48,794 nt of DNA from Saprospiraceae bacterium UBA3362 (GCA_002360455.1 DEQQ01000083.1:1-48794); one strand, 5' to 3'. Shown: positions 36,533 through 45,382, counted from the stretch's first letter. Numbers and translations are program-made. The notes: a model not told the origin generated them from the letters alone.

Positions 36533-37762
36533 ATGAACAAAGCTCTGACATTTATTTTCATAACCGTTCTTATAGACGTGACAGGACTGGGAATTATCAT
36601 TCCTGTTCTTCCCAATCTTATCCAAGAATTATCCGGACTTTCTTTAAGCGAAGCTTCACAATATTCTGGGTGGATGGCTTCCGCATACTCTGTCATGCTG
36701 TTTTTTTGTGCACCTATTATTGGTGGGCTTAGCGATCAATTTGGAAGAAGACCGGTCTTGCTTTTTTCTTTGTTTGCCTTTGGTATAGACTATATCATTC
36801 AAGGCTGTGCTACCAGCATCGGTTGGTTGTTTGCAGGTAGAATTTTGGCGGGCATGTCAGGGGCTTCGTTTAGTAGTGCTGCTGCTTATATTTCTGATGT
36901 AAGTCCGGCTGATAAAAAAACACAAAATTTTGGACTCATAGGCGCTGCCTTTGGACTTGGTTTTATCATCGGCCCTGCATTGGGAGCAGTACTGGGTCAG
37001 TTTGGCTTGAGAATTCCTTTTTTTGGTTCAGCTTTTTTGGCTTTGCTTAATGTTATTTTTGGATTCTTTGTCTTACCAGAATCCTTACCGATAGAAAATC
37101 GAAGAACTTTTTCCTTACAGAGAGCCAATCCGATAGGAACCTTAAGAGTTCTTTTTAAGTATGACTTTCTGAGAAGTTTTGTGGTTATTCTTTTCCTCGC
37201 TTATTTAGCCCATTATTCTCTCCAAAGTGCATGGTCATTTTACACTATAAAAAAATTTAATTGGGATCATACAATGGTGGGGTATTCATTAGCCGCAGTT
37301 GGGCTTTGTATGGCCATTGTACAGGGTGGGCTTACAAGAATTTTAATTCCAAAATTTGGACCCATTAGGTCCATCTATTTTGGCATGACAATGGCAATGC
37401 TTAGCTATCTCGCCTATGCTTTTGCTCCAACAGGATGGAGTATGTTTTTTATTATGTTTCCATTTGCCTTAAGTGGTATTTCGGGACCATCCATTCAAGG
37501 TATAATATCAAACCAAGTACCGTCTAATGCACAAGGAGAATTACAGGGCGGGCTCACCTCTCTCATGTCTCTCACAGCTATTTTCGGTCCTTTATTGATG
37601 ACCAATTTATTTGCTTACTTTACTTCACAGAACTCTCCCTTTTATTTTCCAGGAGCTCCATTTTTTATGTCGTTCTGCTTGATAACTTTAGCTTATATTT
37701 TAATGATAAAACCATTAAAACAATATCAAGTTTCAAACCAAAAAAACAGCACAGAACATTAA
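36533..37762 (+). CDS. MFS transporter, TetA-like (DHA1) subfamily
   Basis: The 409-aa product has 12 predicted membrane helices. Helix 1 carries IDVTGLGIIIPVLPNL, typical of the TCR/Tet group. Loop 2-3 has MFS motif A, GGLSDQFGRRPVLL (64-77). Helix 5 carries the antiporter motif C-like GLGFIIGPALGAVLGQFG. This indicates a proton-coupled exporter of drugs or small metabolites. Similarity to TetA alone does not establish tetracycline resistance, since many housekeeping exporters share these motifs. It is the last gene of the operon begun at 34814. Confidence 0.9.
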   Translation: MNKALTFIFITVLIDVTGLGIIIPVLPNLIQELSGLSLSEASQYSGWMASAYSVMLFFCAPIIGGLSDQFGRRPVLLFSLFAFGIDYIIQGCATSIGWLFAGRILAGMSGASFSSAAAYISDVSPADKKTQNFGLIGAAFGLGFIIGPALGAVLGQFGLRIPFFGSAFLALLNVIFGFFVLPESLPIENRRTFSLQRANPIGTLRVLFKYDFLRSFVVILFLAYLAHYSLQSAWSFYTIKKFNWDHTMVGYSLAAVGLCMAIVQGGLTRILIPKFGPIRSIYFGMTMAMLSYLAYAFAPTGWSMFFIMFPFALSGISGPSIQGIISNQVPSNAQGELQGGLTSLMSLTAIFGPLLMTNLFAYFTSQNSPFYFPGAPFFMSFCLITLAYILMIKPLKQYQVSNQKNSTEH

Positions 37763-37889
37763 CCAATAAATTAAATTGAGGGATCATTTCATATAGAGCA
37801 TCGTTTCTTGAGTAAGGCATACATACGGAAAGCATTAAATTGACTTATAGAATGATTTTAAAAAAACGATTATCGTATTGGATAAGCTA

Positions 37890-37930
37890 AAAAAAATACC
37901 AAAGCTAAATCCGATTGATTTTAGCTTTGG
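37890..37930 (-). terminator. Rho-independent terminator of the DUF898-M48-RDD operon
   Basis: CCAAAGCTAAA (37899-37909) pairs perfectly over 11 bp with TTTAGCTTTGG (37920-37930) around a 10-nt loop. On the minus strand the stem is followed by TATTTTTTTTAGC, a clear U-tract, 34 nt after the RDD gene stop. On the plus strand the following sequence is A-rich, so termination is mainly for the minus strand. Confidence 0.8.
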
Positions 37931-37963
37931 CATTAAAAATATACAAGAGGCTGTATAAGGATT

Positions 37964-38449
37964 CTATACGTTTCGATTCAAATCGGCCTTTTGAGATGTC
38001 ATAACTACATAAGTTCCTGCCATCTTATCGTGAAGGCTTTGTTTTGCATCACTAAAAAAAGCCATTAGATATCCAATATTAAGAATAATGCCGGAAACTA
38101 TTCTTCCAACAGCTCTTATCAATCCTTTTGAAAATGAAATTCTTTCTCCGTCTTTACCTACAACTTTCATTTTTAATAACCTCTTTCCAAAAGTAGCTTG
38201 ACTTTGAGAACTCTCAAAGTAAGCATAATACAAAAGATAAAGTATTATAAATACTAAGTAAACTACTAACATGGAACTTCCGGTATCGCTCATTGACTGT
38301 GGCGTCATGGTGGGATCAGACATTGCCGACAATGAATCTTTCATCATAAAGCCAGAAACAATATAGAGTGGAATACAAATAATTACTGAATCAATAATCA
38401 TCGCTCCAAAACGGCGTAAAACACTTGCATATTGATTTGAGTTAGACAT
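37964..38449 (-). CDS. RDD family membrane protein
   Basis: The 161-aa product has the RDD pattern: LRRFGAMIIDSVIICIPLYI in helix 1, a second helix LVVYLVFIILYLLYYAYFES, the segment SQATFGKRLLKMKVVGKDG, and a third helix near IGYLMAFFSD. RDD proteins are small membrane proteins with diverse or unknown roles, some in ion transport. The last-position Asn-Arg tail is polar. It is 17 nt after the M48 gene and is the final gene of a three-gene envelope operon. Confidence 0.88.
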   Translation of the reverse strand: MSNSNQYASVLRRFGAMIIDSVIICIPLYIVSGFMMKDSLSAMSDPTMTPQSMSDTGSSMLVVYLVFIILYLLYYAYFESSQSQATFGKRLLKMKVVGKDGERISFSKGLIRAVGRIVSGIILNIGYLMAFFSDAKQSLHDKMAGTYVVMTSQKADLNRNV

Positions 38450-38466
38450 AATAAAAATTTTATTGG

Positions 38467-39603
38467 TTAATAAATAGATTTCATTTTTAGTAAATGGTAA
38501 AGTGAATCCAGCTTCGGGTGATATTCGGCCACAGTATTCAAACGCTCACTCTTAGATCTTAGATTTTCAATCCTATTTTTTGTTATCGGATGCGTTTTTA
38601 AAAATTCCATTTCATTCAAAGAAGTCAACACCAAGTTTGAATCTAATTTTTCTTGTTGCTCCAATTTATCAAGGAGGTTCATCATCGCAGATGGATCAAG
38701 TCCCAGTTTATGCAATTCAAGAATAGCAATTTCATCTGATTGTGTTTCATCTTTACGAGCATAAGACAATTGGTTCAACTGGGCAGCTTGTTCCAATAAT
38801 ACTCCTGAGGATCCGGCAACATCTCCCGTTATTGCACTAAGAATAAGGTAAGCACTGACAGACCTTCCTATGCTTTTCAATGAATGTCTGTTGTTTACAT
38901 GAGCAGCCTCATGAGCTAATAATGCAACCAATTGATCATAACAATCTATCTTCTCCATTATTCCATCAAAAACAACGATATGTCCTCCGGGAGCTGCAAG
39001 TGCATTGACAACTTCTGAGTTGACATAATAGGCTTTTACATCATAATCCTTCACCAAATTCAATTCATCCATAAACAGCTTCAATTGGTTTGACTTCAAA
39101 CTATCCAATGGACCAAAATTCAAAATCCCATTTACACTTGCATTGCCCAATCTTTCTTCTAAATGCTTTGGAACCAGTAAGCTCAATTTTTCTCCTACCC
39201 ACGGAGATAAATATCGAATATATAACCAACTAGAACAAAGAATAATGATCACACCAACAAGAATATGCCATCCTCTAGTCCCGTGTACAATTTTGGTATA
39301 AAGGGAATTCAATCTTCCTTTTTTACGCAGAAATAATGCTACTAATTCCGGATACTCTGATCCGTTGAATTGGATCTGTTGTTTCGGAAAATCTCCATAA
39401 TAAACAGTGTATCTCTGTTGTGAATTAGAACTCTCCGATTCGCAGTCTTTGATGTCCCAAACATAAAGCTCGTTGTCCTTCTCTTCTGTAAAATTATCAT
39501 TGTTCACAATATAAATCCAAAGTTCATCTCTTTTGATTTCAAACTTTGCACTTTTTGGTGCAGAAGTTTTACCATCAAAATAGTATATTGAACTAGAATT
39601 CAT
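38467..39603 (-). CDS. M48 family metallopeptidase with N-terminal membrane anchor
   Basis: The 378-aa product has ~110 residues of beta-rich N-terminal sequence, one membrane helix (~113-128, HILVGVIIILCSSWLYI), and an M48 peptidase domain. The zinc site is HEAAH (231-235) within LVALLAHEAAHVNNRH. The downstream ligand is probably Glu286 in ETQSDEIA. APGGHIVVFDG is the usual edge motif. Such proteases act in envelope quality control (compare BepA and LoiP), here probably on periplasmic or membrane substrates. It lies between DUF898 and RDD genes, a pairing suggesting envelope maintenance. Confidence 0.9.
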   Translation of the reverse strand: MNSSSIYYFDGKTSAPKSAKFEIKRDELWIYIVNNDNFTEEKDNELYVWDIKDCESESSNSQQRYTVYYGDFPKQQIQFNGSEYPELVALFLRKKGRLNSLYTKIVHGTRGWHILVGVIIILCSSWLYIRYLSPWVGEKLSLLVPKHLEERLGNASVNGILNFGPLDSLKSNQLKLFMDELNLVKDYDVKAYYVNSEVVNALAAPGGHIVVFDGIMEKIDCYDQLVALLAHEAAHVNNRHSLKSIGRSVSAYLILSAITGDVAGSSGVLLEQAAQLNQLSYARKDETQSDEIAILELHKLGLDPSAMMNLLDKLEQQEKLDSNLVLTSLNEMEFLKTHPITKNRIENLRSKSERLNTVAEYHPKLDSLYHLLKMKSIY

Positions 39604-39605
39604 TT

Positions 39606-40610
39606 CTAAAAATCTAAATCTATGTCCAAAATGTCGGCCATTTCGTCTCCTGTTGCTTTATTATAAGCGCCCGGTTGCTGATCGATATGGTCATAATCTA
39701 TGTCAGAAGGAATTTCAATTGAATTTAATAATAATCGGTAACTCCTAATTTGTGTAAATGGAAAGGCCAAACCTAATGAAAAAATCAAAAGTAGAAAATT
39801 GACAAACAACACATTAAATGATTGCTTTCCTGTTAACTCTGTCTTCAAGGCTCGTTGAATTTTTCCGTCAGAAATTGTAGTGTGATTAATTCTAAAATGA
39901 AATAAATTCTTGATAAAAACCGGAAGATAGAACCCTAGTGTAATATAACTTAAAAAAAATCCGCCCAATCGAGTTATAAATAAATCCCCACCATCGCCAT
40001 GAAAATCAAGCTTCAATGATCCTAATTGAGTGTGAGAAAATAAATATTTTTGTGTATTTGTACTAAGCCATGAAGATCCAATACCAAAAGACAAGATTGT
40101 AATCCCAAGATACTTTATATACATTTTATAAAAGCTTTTGAAGTCTCCTGTAAAATGAAAAAAAATTCCTCTCCATGAAGTTCTCGAAACTCTGTACTTC
40201 CATCCAAAAAATATCGCAAAGGGATAAAAGCCAAATACCAGAAATACAAAAAAGACAATGAGAACTACAAAAAAGACAATCGGATTTTCCATAGTTTGGC
40301 TGATAGATGCAAAATAGCCAATATAAAATAGTAAAATAAAGAAATAGGAAATGATAAATCCTTTGAACATTTCTTTACCCGTACCATGAAAACAAAATCG
40401 GGATCCCTCCAATTCGGTTTCATTCCATAAATATTGTCTAAGTTTTGCTTTAGCCCAAGGATAATATAAACCCAGACTTACAACAGTTAAAATAAAATTG
40501 AGTATCAGTATTCCAAAAAACGATGATCCCTTCCCAAAAAATCGAATAAACTTTCTTTCTTGATTTGGAGCAAATTCTACAGATTCATTTTGGTTTAATA
40601 TTTCTTCCAT
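39606..40610 (-). CDS. DUF898 (YjgN-like) membrane protein
   Basis: The 334-aa product has six or more membrane helices in two similar halves. Each half has the DUF898 hallmark, a helix followed by aromatic and basic residues: LTVVSLGLYYPWAKAKLRQY, and SYITLGFYLPVFIKNLFHFR, with FHGTGKEMFKG and FHGDGGDLF. E. coli YjgN is the best-known relative and has no proven function. It is the first gene of the operon, 2 nt before the M48 gene. The acidic C-terminal tail (DILDIDLDF) is cytosolic or periplasmic depending on topology. Confidence 0.88.
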   Translation of the reverse strand: MEEILNQNESVEFAPNQERKFIRFFGKGSSFFGILILNFILTVVSLGLYYPWAKAKLRQYLWNETELEGSRFCFHGTGKEMFKGFIISYFFILLFYIGYFASISQTMENPIVFFVVLIVFFVFLVFGFYPFAIFFGWKYRVSRTSWRGIFFHFTGDFKSFYKMYIKYLGITILSFGIGSSWLSTNTQKYLFSHTQLGSLKLDFHGDGGDLFITRLGGFFLSYITLGFYLPVFIKNLFHFRINHTTISDGKIQRALKTELTGKQSFNVLFVNFLLLIFSLGLAFPFTQIRSYRLLLNSIEIPSDIDYDHIDQQPGAYNKATGDEMADILDIDLDF

Positions 40611-40788
40611 GATGCAATATTTCTTCGTTAAAATCGCTTTAAGTTATTCAAAAATGACAATTACTAATAAAAAATTTTTAAATATAATTTATTCAAATTT
40701 ATTATTATCTGATTTTTAATATTTTAAAACTACTTATTGCAATTTGACCAACTAAGATTATTTTTACTCCAAATTTATCCAAAATCCA

Positions 40789-41634
40789 ATGAAGCAGTTC
40801 TCTCAGGTCATTCCCTTACAAACAGAACTTAAGGAACAAAGAAATAAAACTCACAAGATCGCTTTTGCCCCCACAATGGGTGCGTTGCACCTCGGACATG
40901 TTTCACTTATCGAAATCGGAAAGCAATACGCAGAAAAATCGGTTTGCAGTATTTTTGTCAACCCTACCCAATTCAATAACAAAGAGGATCTTGCCAAATA
41001 TCCGCGAATGTATGAGCAGGATGTTCTTCTCCTCGAAAAAGTAGGATGTGATTTTTTATTTGCTCCTTCAGTAGATGAGATGTATCCTCATGGATTGGAT
41101 ACAAAAGTGAACATAGATTTGAAAGGATTGGATTCTGTGATGGAAGGTGAATTTAGACCGGGGCATTTTGCCGGAATGTTACAGGTAGTGAAGAGGCTAT
41201 TAGACATTGTCCATCCTGATTTTTTGATCATGGGACAAAAAGATTTTCAACAATTTAGTCTTGTACATCACATGATCAATACACTTCAGCTCCCTGTAAA
41301 ACTGGTTATGGCTCCAACCCTTAGGGAAGCTGATGGATTAGCAATGAGTTCCAGAAATTTACGGCTGAGTCCGGAGATGCGAAAAAAATCGAATATCATC
41401 TTTGCGGCTTTATCTCATATCCGAGAGCATTTCTCTATCCAAAGTCCCGGAAAACTGGCTACACAAGCGATGGAAAGAATTGAGAAAATGGGACTAAAAC
41501 CGGAATACGTTGAGATTGTAGATCAATCCAATTTACAACGAGTAAAAACAATAAATGCCCCGAATGCAGTGGTTTGCGTTGCAGCTTGGGCAGATGATGT
41601 AAGATTAATTGACAATATGATTTTATCTGATTAA
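40789..41634 (+). CDS. panC: Pantothenate synthetase
   Basis: The 281-aa product joins pantoate and beta-alanine using ATP to make pantothenate, the precursor of CoA. Signatures are the ATP-site PTMGALHLGH (28-37), FVNPTQFNNKEDLAKYPR, FRPGHFAGMLQVVKRLLDIV, GQKDFQQ and the KMSKS-like LAMSSRN. The length matches the family. It stands alone here: no panB or panD gene is nearby. It converges with the DEAD-box gene with a 21-nt gap. Confidence 0.96.
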   Translation: MKQFSQVIPLQTELKEQRNKTHKIAFAPTMGALHLGHVSLIEIGKQYAEKSVCSIFVNPTQFNNKEDLAKYPRMYEQDVLLLEKVGCDFLFAPSVDEMYPHGLDTKVNIDLKGLDSVMEGEFRPGHFAGMLQVVKRLLDIVHPDFLIMGQKDFQQFSLVHHMINTLQLPVKLVMAPTLREADGLAMSSRNLRLSPEMRKKSNIIFAALSHIREHFSIQSPGKLATQAMERIEKMGLKPEYVEIVDQSNLQRVKTINAPNAVVCVAAWADDVRLIDNMILSD

Positions 41635-41655
41635 TATAGAATCAGACTACTATAT

Positions 41656-43398
41656 CTATCTTCTTTTTTTTCCTTTAGAAGATTTCTTATCTCTAAAACT
41701 TTTAGAACTCTCTTTTTGAGAAGGCCTCTCTCTAAATTCTTTTTGATCCTCTGCATTTTGAATTCTTATAGACCTTCCGTTGAAATTTGCGTTCCTAATA
41801 GAACACATGCGATCGGCGCTTTCCGGATCAGTCATAAAAAAGGAATAGACTCCTTTCATTTCTATATCGCGCACATTGCGCCCACTGACCTTAGTATGCT
41901 TGAATATGACTTCACGTAATTCATCATATTTCAATTGATCCTTTTTTCCAAGATTAATAAATAATCTGATTTGGTCGCCGCCATTGGATTTTCCAAAAGA
42001 TCGCTTGGTCGAAGACGAACCTGAGCGAGATTCCCCAAAACTCTTATCTGATTTCGATTTACTCACACGTTCCTCAACATTTATGTCATGAGCCTGAGCA
42101 TACTGGCCGGCATATTTTTGAACTTCGAGTTCCAATATTCTTTGAACCAATTCTTCCTGATCCATTTGCATCAACGGCCATATCCATTCATTTTTAAATT
42201 TTGGAATAGACTCATCTTTTGGCTGAACCTGTGTAAACAGATCTACATAGTTTTTTATTCTGGAATGAATCACATCTTCTCCTTTGGGGATTAGATATTT
42301 TTCAAATTTTACTCCTGCCAATTTTTCTATTTGATGCAACTTATAGGCTTCTTTGATGTGAAGCAATGCAATAGAAATTCCGCTCTGTCCTGCCCGCGCA
42401 GTTCTTCCTGATCTATGAGTATAGTTCTCTATATCATCCGGAAGATGGTAATGAATAATATGAGTTAAATTTTTTACATCGATTCCTCTTGCCGCAACAT
42501 CAGTAGCCAATAAAGCTTTGATGGCTTTATGTCTGAATCTGTGCATCACTTTATCTCGCTGTGTTTGAGCCAGATCTCCATGCAGACAGTCAGCACTGTA
42601 GCCGTCACGGACCAGATGATCACTCAATTCTTGTGTTTCCATTTTCGTGGTGCAAAACACAATGCCATAAAAATCATCATAATAATCCATTATCCTCCTC
42701 AACGCAGTGTATTTATCTTTTGCTTGCACGACAGCGTATTGATGACTAATGTTGGCCTGAGTAGAGTTCTTTTTACCAATGGTTATTTCTTTCGGATCAT
42801 GCAGATAAGTCCCTGCAATTTTTCTAATTTCCGGAGACATCGTTGCAGAAAACAAACCTGTAATTTTATTAGATGGTGTTTGAGCAAGAATCGCTTCCAT
42901 GTCATCACGAAATCCCATATTAAGCATCTCATCTGCCTCATCCAAAACCGCAAACTTTACATTTTGCAATTTCACGGCTTTGCGCTCCATAAGATCCATC
43001 AATCTTCCGGGAGTGGCTACAATGATATGGGCACCGGCCTTAAGGTCTTTGATCTGCATCACAATACTGCTCCCTCCGTAAACCGGAACAATCCTCATTC
43101 CACGCTGATGTTTTGCAAATTTCTTTAAGTCCGTAGCGATTTGCACACAAAGCTCTCTTGTAGGACTTATAATCAATGCCTGAGTGGAATGATTGTCCAT
43201 TTCTATATTTTGCAAAATAGGAAGCCCGAATGCAGCTGTCTTCCCTGTTCCCGTTTGAGCCAGAGCGATCAGGTCATGCTTGGCCTCCAAAAAGACCGGA
43301 ATAGCCTGTTGTTGAATTTCTGTTGGCGTTTCAAAACCCAGCTCCTCAAGGGCTGAACAAATATTGGGCTCAAGGCCGAGATCGGAAAATGCTGACAT
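41656..43398 (-). CDS. deaD: DEAD-box ATP-dependent RNA helicase with DbpA-type RNA-binding domain (DeaD/CsdA-like)
   Basis: The 580-aa product has the Q motif (GFETPTEIQQQAIP), motif I AQTGTGKT (47-54), PTRELC, motif II VLDEADEMLNMGF, motif III SATMS, and motif VI HRSGRTARAGQSG. A DbpA/CsdA-type RNA-binding domain lies near 475-550 (IRLFINLGKKDQLKYDELRE), followed by a Lys/Ser/Arg-rich tail. Such helicases unwind RNA in ribosome assembly and cold adaptation. The gene is preceded by a good -7 element and, further upstream, by repeat copy 3. Confidence 0.94.
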   Translation of the reverse strand: MSAFSDLGLEPNICSALEELGFETPTEIQQQAIPVFLEAKHDLIALAQTGTGKTAAFGLPILQNIEMDNHSTQALIISPTRELCVQIATDLKKFAKHQRGMRIVPVYGGSSIVMQIKDLKAGAHIIVATPGRLMDLMERKAVKLQNVKFAVLDEADEMLNMGFRDDMEAILAQTPSNKITGLFSATMSPEIRKIAGTYLHDPKEITIGKKNSTQANISHQYAVVQAKDKYTALRRIMDYYDDFYGIVFCTTKMETQELSDHLVRDGYSADCLHGDLAQTQRDKVMHRFRHKAIKALLATDVAARGIDVKNLTHIIHYHLPDDIENYTHRSGRTARAGQSGISIALLHIKEAYKLHQIEKLAGVKFEKYLIPKGEDVIHSRIKNYVDLFTQVQPKDESIPKFKNEWIWPLMQMDQEELVQRILELEVQKYAGQYAQAHDINVEERVSKSKSDKSFGESRSGSSSTKRSFGKSNGGDQIRLFINLGKKDQLKYDELREVIFKHTKVSGRNVRDIEMKGVYSFFMTDPESADRMCSIRNANFNGRSIRIQNAEDQKEFRERPSQKESSKSFRDKKSSKGKKRR

Positions 43399-43444
43399 GG
43401 ATATTAGGAATTTTTATGATGAAAGCGCTCAGAGAATGGCAGTG

Positions 43445-43452
43445 CAAAGCTA
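43445..43452 (-). promoter_or_regulatory. Putative -7 promoter element for the DEAD-box gene (TAGCTTTG)
   Basis: On the minus strand TAGCTTTG fits TAnnTTTG exactly, 46 nt before ATG 43398, giving a leader of about 40 nt. No clear TTTG lies at the usual upstream distance. Confidence 0.45.
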
Positions 43453-43512
43453 AAAAGAATCCTTATTCTAAATGTGAACGGAACGTTATTGCCCCTACCA
43501 ATCGCTTTATTT

Positions 43513-43603
43513 GGGCTGTGCCCCCGCAAGCGGGGTCGTAGTCTTACGGACTCGCTATTCGCTCGGTGCTTTGCACTTAGGGCTCCGCCCTAATCCTCCA
43601 GCC
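43513..43603 (-). repeat. Three-hairpin intergenic element, copy 3
   Basis: Read on the minus strand it opens GGCTGGAGGA. Hairpin A is TTAGGGC-GGA-GCCCTAA (plus coordinates 43577-43593). Hairpin B is GTGC-AAA-GCAC (43566-43576). The linker CGAGCGAATAGCGAG...AAGACTACGACC follows, then hairpin C, CCCCG/CGGGG (within 43522-43535), and the end GCCC. The linker is close to that of copy 2, and hairpin C is close to that of copy 1. It lies between the DUF4783 gene and the DEAD-box gene, both on the minus strand. Confidence 0.75.
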
Positions 43604-43731
43604 TACTCACAGAAAATTTACAAACCTCAGTCAATAAACTCATTCCTGTTGCAAAAATAAACATTGCCAAAAAAGAAGTAATATTGAATACAACTTACTT
43701 ACTATGAACTAATTAAGTCTCAGAATGAGAA

Positions 43732-44127
43732 CTAATTGACATTCATAATCCTCAATTCTTTGATCACTTTTTTGCCTGCTTCTTCTTCAGTATAAACAAA
43801 TACTCTAAAGTTTTTACCATTAGTACTGGTCAATGAACCAATTTTGTATTGAGAAGAGTTATTCTTTGAAACACCTCCATGAATAGGGGCACAAGATTTA
43901 GGAGGATTTTTTTCAAAAAAACTTCGGATCGCTTTAGAGGCCGCTTGTTTGTCCAATACCTGAATCTGATCATTGAAGCATAGCTCTACATGATGATCAA
44001 AATAATTGATCAAAGCCTCAACATCTCCACTGGCAATAGCATCAAAGGCTATCTGCTTTGGCACAGTCTGAGCTGATAAGGCATAACCGAGCAAGACAAA
44101 GAAAAAAACCAAAAAATTAGATTTCAT
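43732..44127 (-). CDS. DUF4783 family secreted protein (NTF2-like)
   Basis: ATG 44127 gives 131 aa with signal peptide MKSNFLVFFFVLLGYALSAQ. The frame runs up to 44286, but that 53-residue extension lacks coding character and would overlap the aldolase stop. The mature part IAFDAIASGDVEALINYFDH, then VLDKQAASKAIRSFFEKNPP and VYTEEEAGKKVIKELRIMNV, is typical of DUF4783, a small NTF2-like alpha-beta cone fold in Bacteroidota. The pocket may bind a ligand; no catalytic residues can be named. It lies 151 nt after the aldolase gene, co-directional. Confidence 0.85.
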   Translation of the reverse strand: MKSNFLVFFFVLLGYALSAQTVPKQIAFDAIASGDVEALINYFDHHVELCFNDQIQVLDKQAASKAIRSFFEKNPPKSCAPIHGGVSKNNSSQYKIGSLTSTNGKNFRVFVYTEEEAGKKVIKELRIMNVN

Positions 44128-44278
44128 TTGTAAAGTTTTTATTATCAAGCCTTTAGCCTTCCTCAACAGCTCCCCGCTCACAGCAGTTAGCCAATATTCA
44201 GAAAATTGCAGCTTGATTTTAATAATTAACAACAATTTCTCAAAATCCGTTCCTAATTCGTAGTTTCCTTCCCTAATT

Positions 44279-45352
44279 TTATGCAATGGTCACCTCAGGA
44301 CACAGGTAAACATCTTGTATGGCATTCAAAATTTCAACTCCATCTTTCATAGGTTTTTGGAAAGCCTTCCTGCCCGAAATCAATCCAATTCCACCTGCTC
44401 TCTTATTGATCACGGCAGTCTGTACCGCTTCAGCCAGGTCTGAAGCTCCTTTAGATTCTCCTCCGGAATTAATCAATCCTGCTCTACCCATGTAACAATT
44501 CGCTACCTGATATCTGCACAGATCTATGGGATGATCGCTGGACAATTCAGTATACATTTTCGGATTTAATTTACCATAAGAAGATCCACCCATATTCAGC
44601 GCCTCATATCCACCGTTTACCGTAGGCAATTTTTGCTTGATGATATCAGCCTGAATCGTAACCCCCAAATGGTTAGCCTGACCTGTCAGATCAGCAGCAG
44701 TATGGTAATCTTTTCCATCCTTTTTGAAAGCCGAATTTCTAATATAACACCACAATATTGTGGCCATTCCAAGCTCATGGGCATATTCAAAAGCTTCCGC
44801 AATTTCTACAATCTGCCGTCCACTTTCTTCTGAACCAAAATAAATGGTAGCCCCAACAGCTACAGCTCCCATGTTCCAACAATCCTCTACTGTCCCGAAC
44901 AATATCTGATCAAACTTATTGGGATAAGTCAACAGTTCATTATGATTAATTTTGACCACAAATGGGATTCTGTGGGCATATTTTCGAGATACGGCTCCAA
45001 GCACTCCATAGGTAGAGGCAACAGCATTACAACCACCTTCTATGGCAAGTTCAACAATTCGCTCTGGATCAAAATAAATTGGATTTGGCGCAAAAGAAGC
45101 TCCTGCACTGTGTTCAATTCCTTGATCCACCGGCAATATTGAAACATATCCGGAATTCGCCAATCTGCCTGTTCCCATGATTTGCTGAATGCTTCGCAGA
45201 ACCTGATTGTTGCGATTGGATGGAATCCAAATTCGCTCCGTAAAATCGGATCCGGGCAAATGCAACATCGATTTATCAATAGTCTTACTCTGATGGTCTA
45301 ATAAGTAGGCTGTCTTCTCTCCTAATAAATTTTGAATTCCTTGGTAGTTCAT
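44279..45352 (-). CDS. fbaB: Class I fructose-bisphosphate aldolase (DhnA/FbaB type)
   Basis: The 357-aa product is close in length to E. coli FbaB. It splits fructose 1,6-bisphosphate to the two triose phosphates using a Schiff-base lysine and no metal. Family features are SILPVDQGIEHSAGASFAPN (from ~residue 71), AVASTYGVLG, FVVKINHNE, ATILWCYIRNSAFKKDGKDY, NCYMGRAGLINSGGESKG and GLISGRKAFQKP near the end. The phosphate-binding end is conserved. I have not assigned the Schiff-base lysine by alignment. A perfect -7 element lies just upstream. Confidence 0.93.
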   Translation of the reverse strand: MNYQGIQNLLGEKTAYLLDHQSKTIDKSMLHLPGSDFTERIWIPSNRNNQVLRSIQQIMGTGRLANSGYVSILPVDQGIEHSAGASFAPNPIYFDPERIVELAIEGGCNAVASTYGVLGAVSRKYAHRIPFVVKINHNELLTYPNKFDQILFGTVEDCWNMGAVAVGATIYFGSEESGRQIVEIAEAFEYAHELGMATILWCYIRNSAFKKDGKDYHTAADLTGQANHLGVTIQADIIKQKLPTVNGGYEALNMGGSSYGKLNPKMYTELSSDHPIDLCRYQVANCYMGRAGLINSGGESKGASDLAEAVQTAVINKRAGGIGLISGRKAFQKPMKDGVEILNAIQDVYLCPEVTIA

Positions 45353-45374
45353 TAATCTATACTTTGTTCGTGAG

Positions 45375-45382
45375 CAAAGATA
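45375..45382 (-). promoter_or_regulatory. Putative -7 promoter element for fbaB (TATCTTTG)
   Basis: On the minus strand TATCTTTG fits TAnnTTTG exactly, 22 nt before ATG 45352, giving a leader of about 15 nt. The region where TTTG would lie is T-rich without an exact match. The purD promoter must lie in the same 177-nt divergent gap; only a one-off match (TTTCTTTG near 45503) is seen for it. Confidence 0.5.

Larger units (their letters stand above)
43399..43731. other. Intergenic region holding repeat copy 3
   Basis: This gap of 333 bases contains the DEAD-box promoter element and the three-hairpin element copy 3, each listed separately. The remaining ~125 bases next to the DUF4783 gene are AT-rich, with no ORF or hairpin of note. 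Confidence 0.5.

Noticed and set aside
36533..37762. MFS gene as a tetracycline resistance determinant
   Set aside because: The motifs define the wider TCR/DHA1 group; the operon context gives no sign of a resistance cassette.
43128..43541. Several short plus-strand frames opposite the DEAD-box gene
   Set aside because: They are antisense shadows of conserved helicase motifs and show no protein features.
24847..43603. Three-hairpin elements as a CRISPR array or integron attC sites
   Set aside because: They are kilobases apart, lack regular spacers, and no Cas gene, integrase or cassette structure is present.
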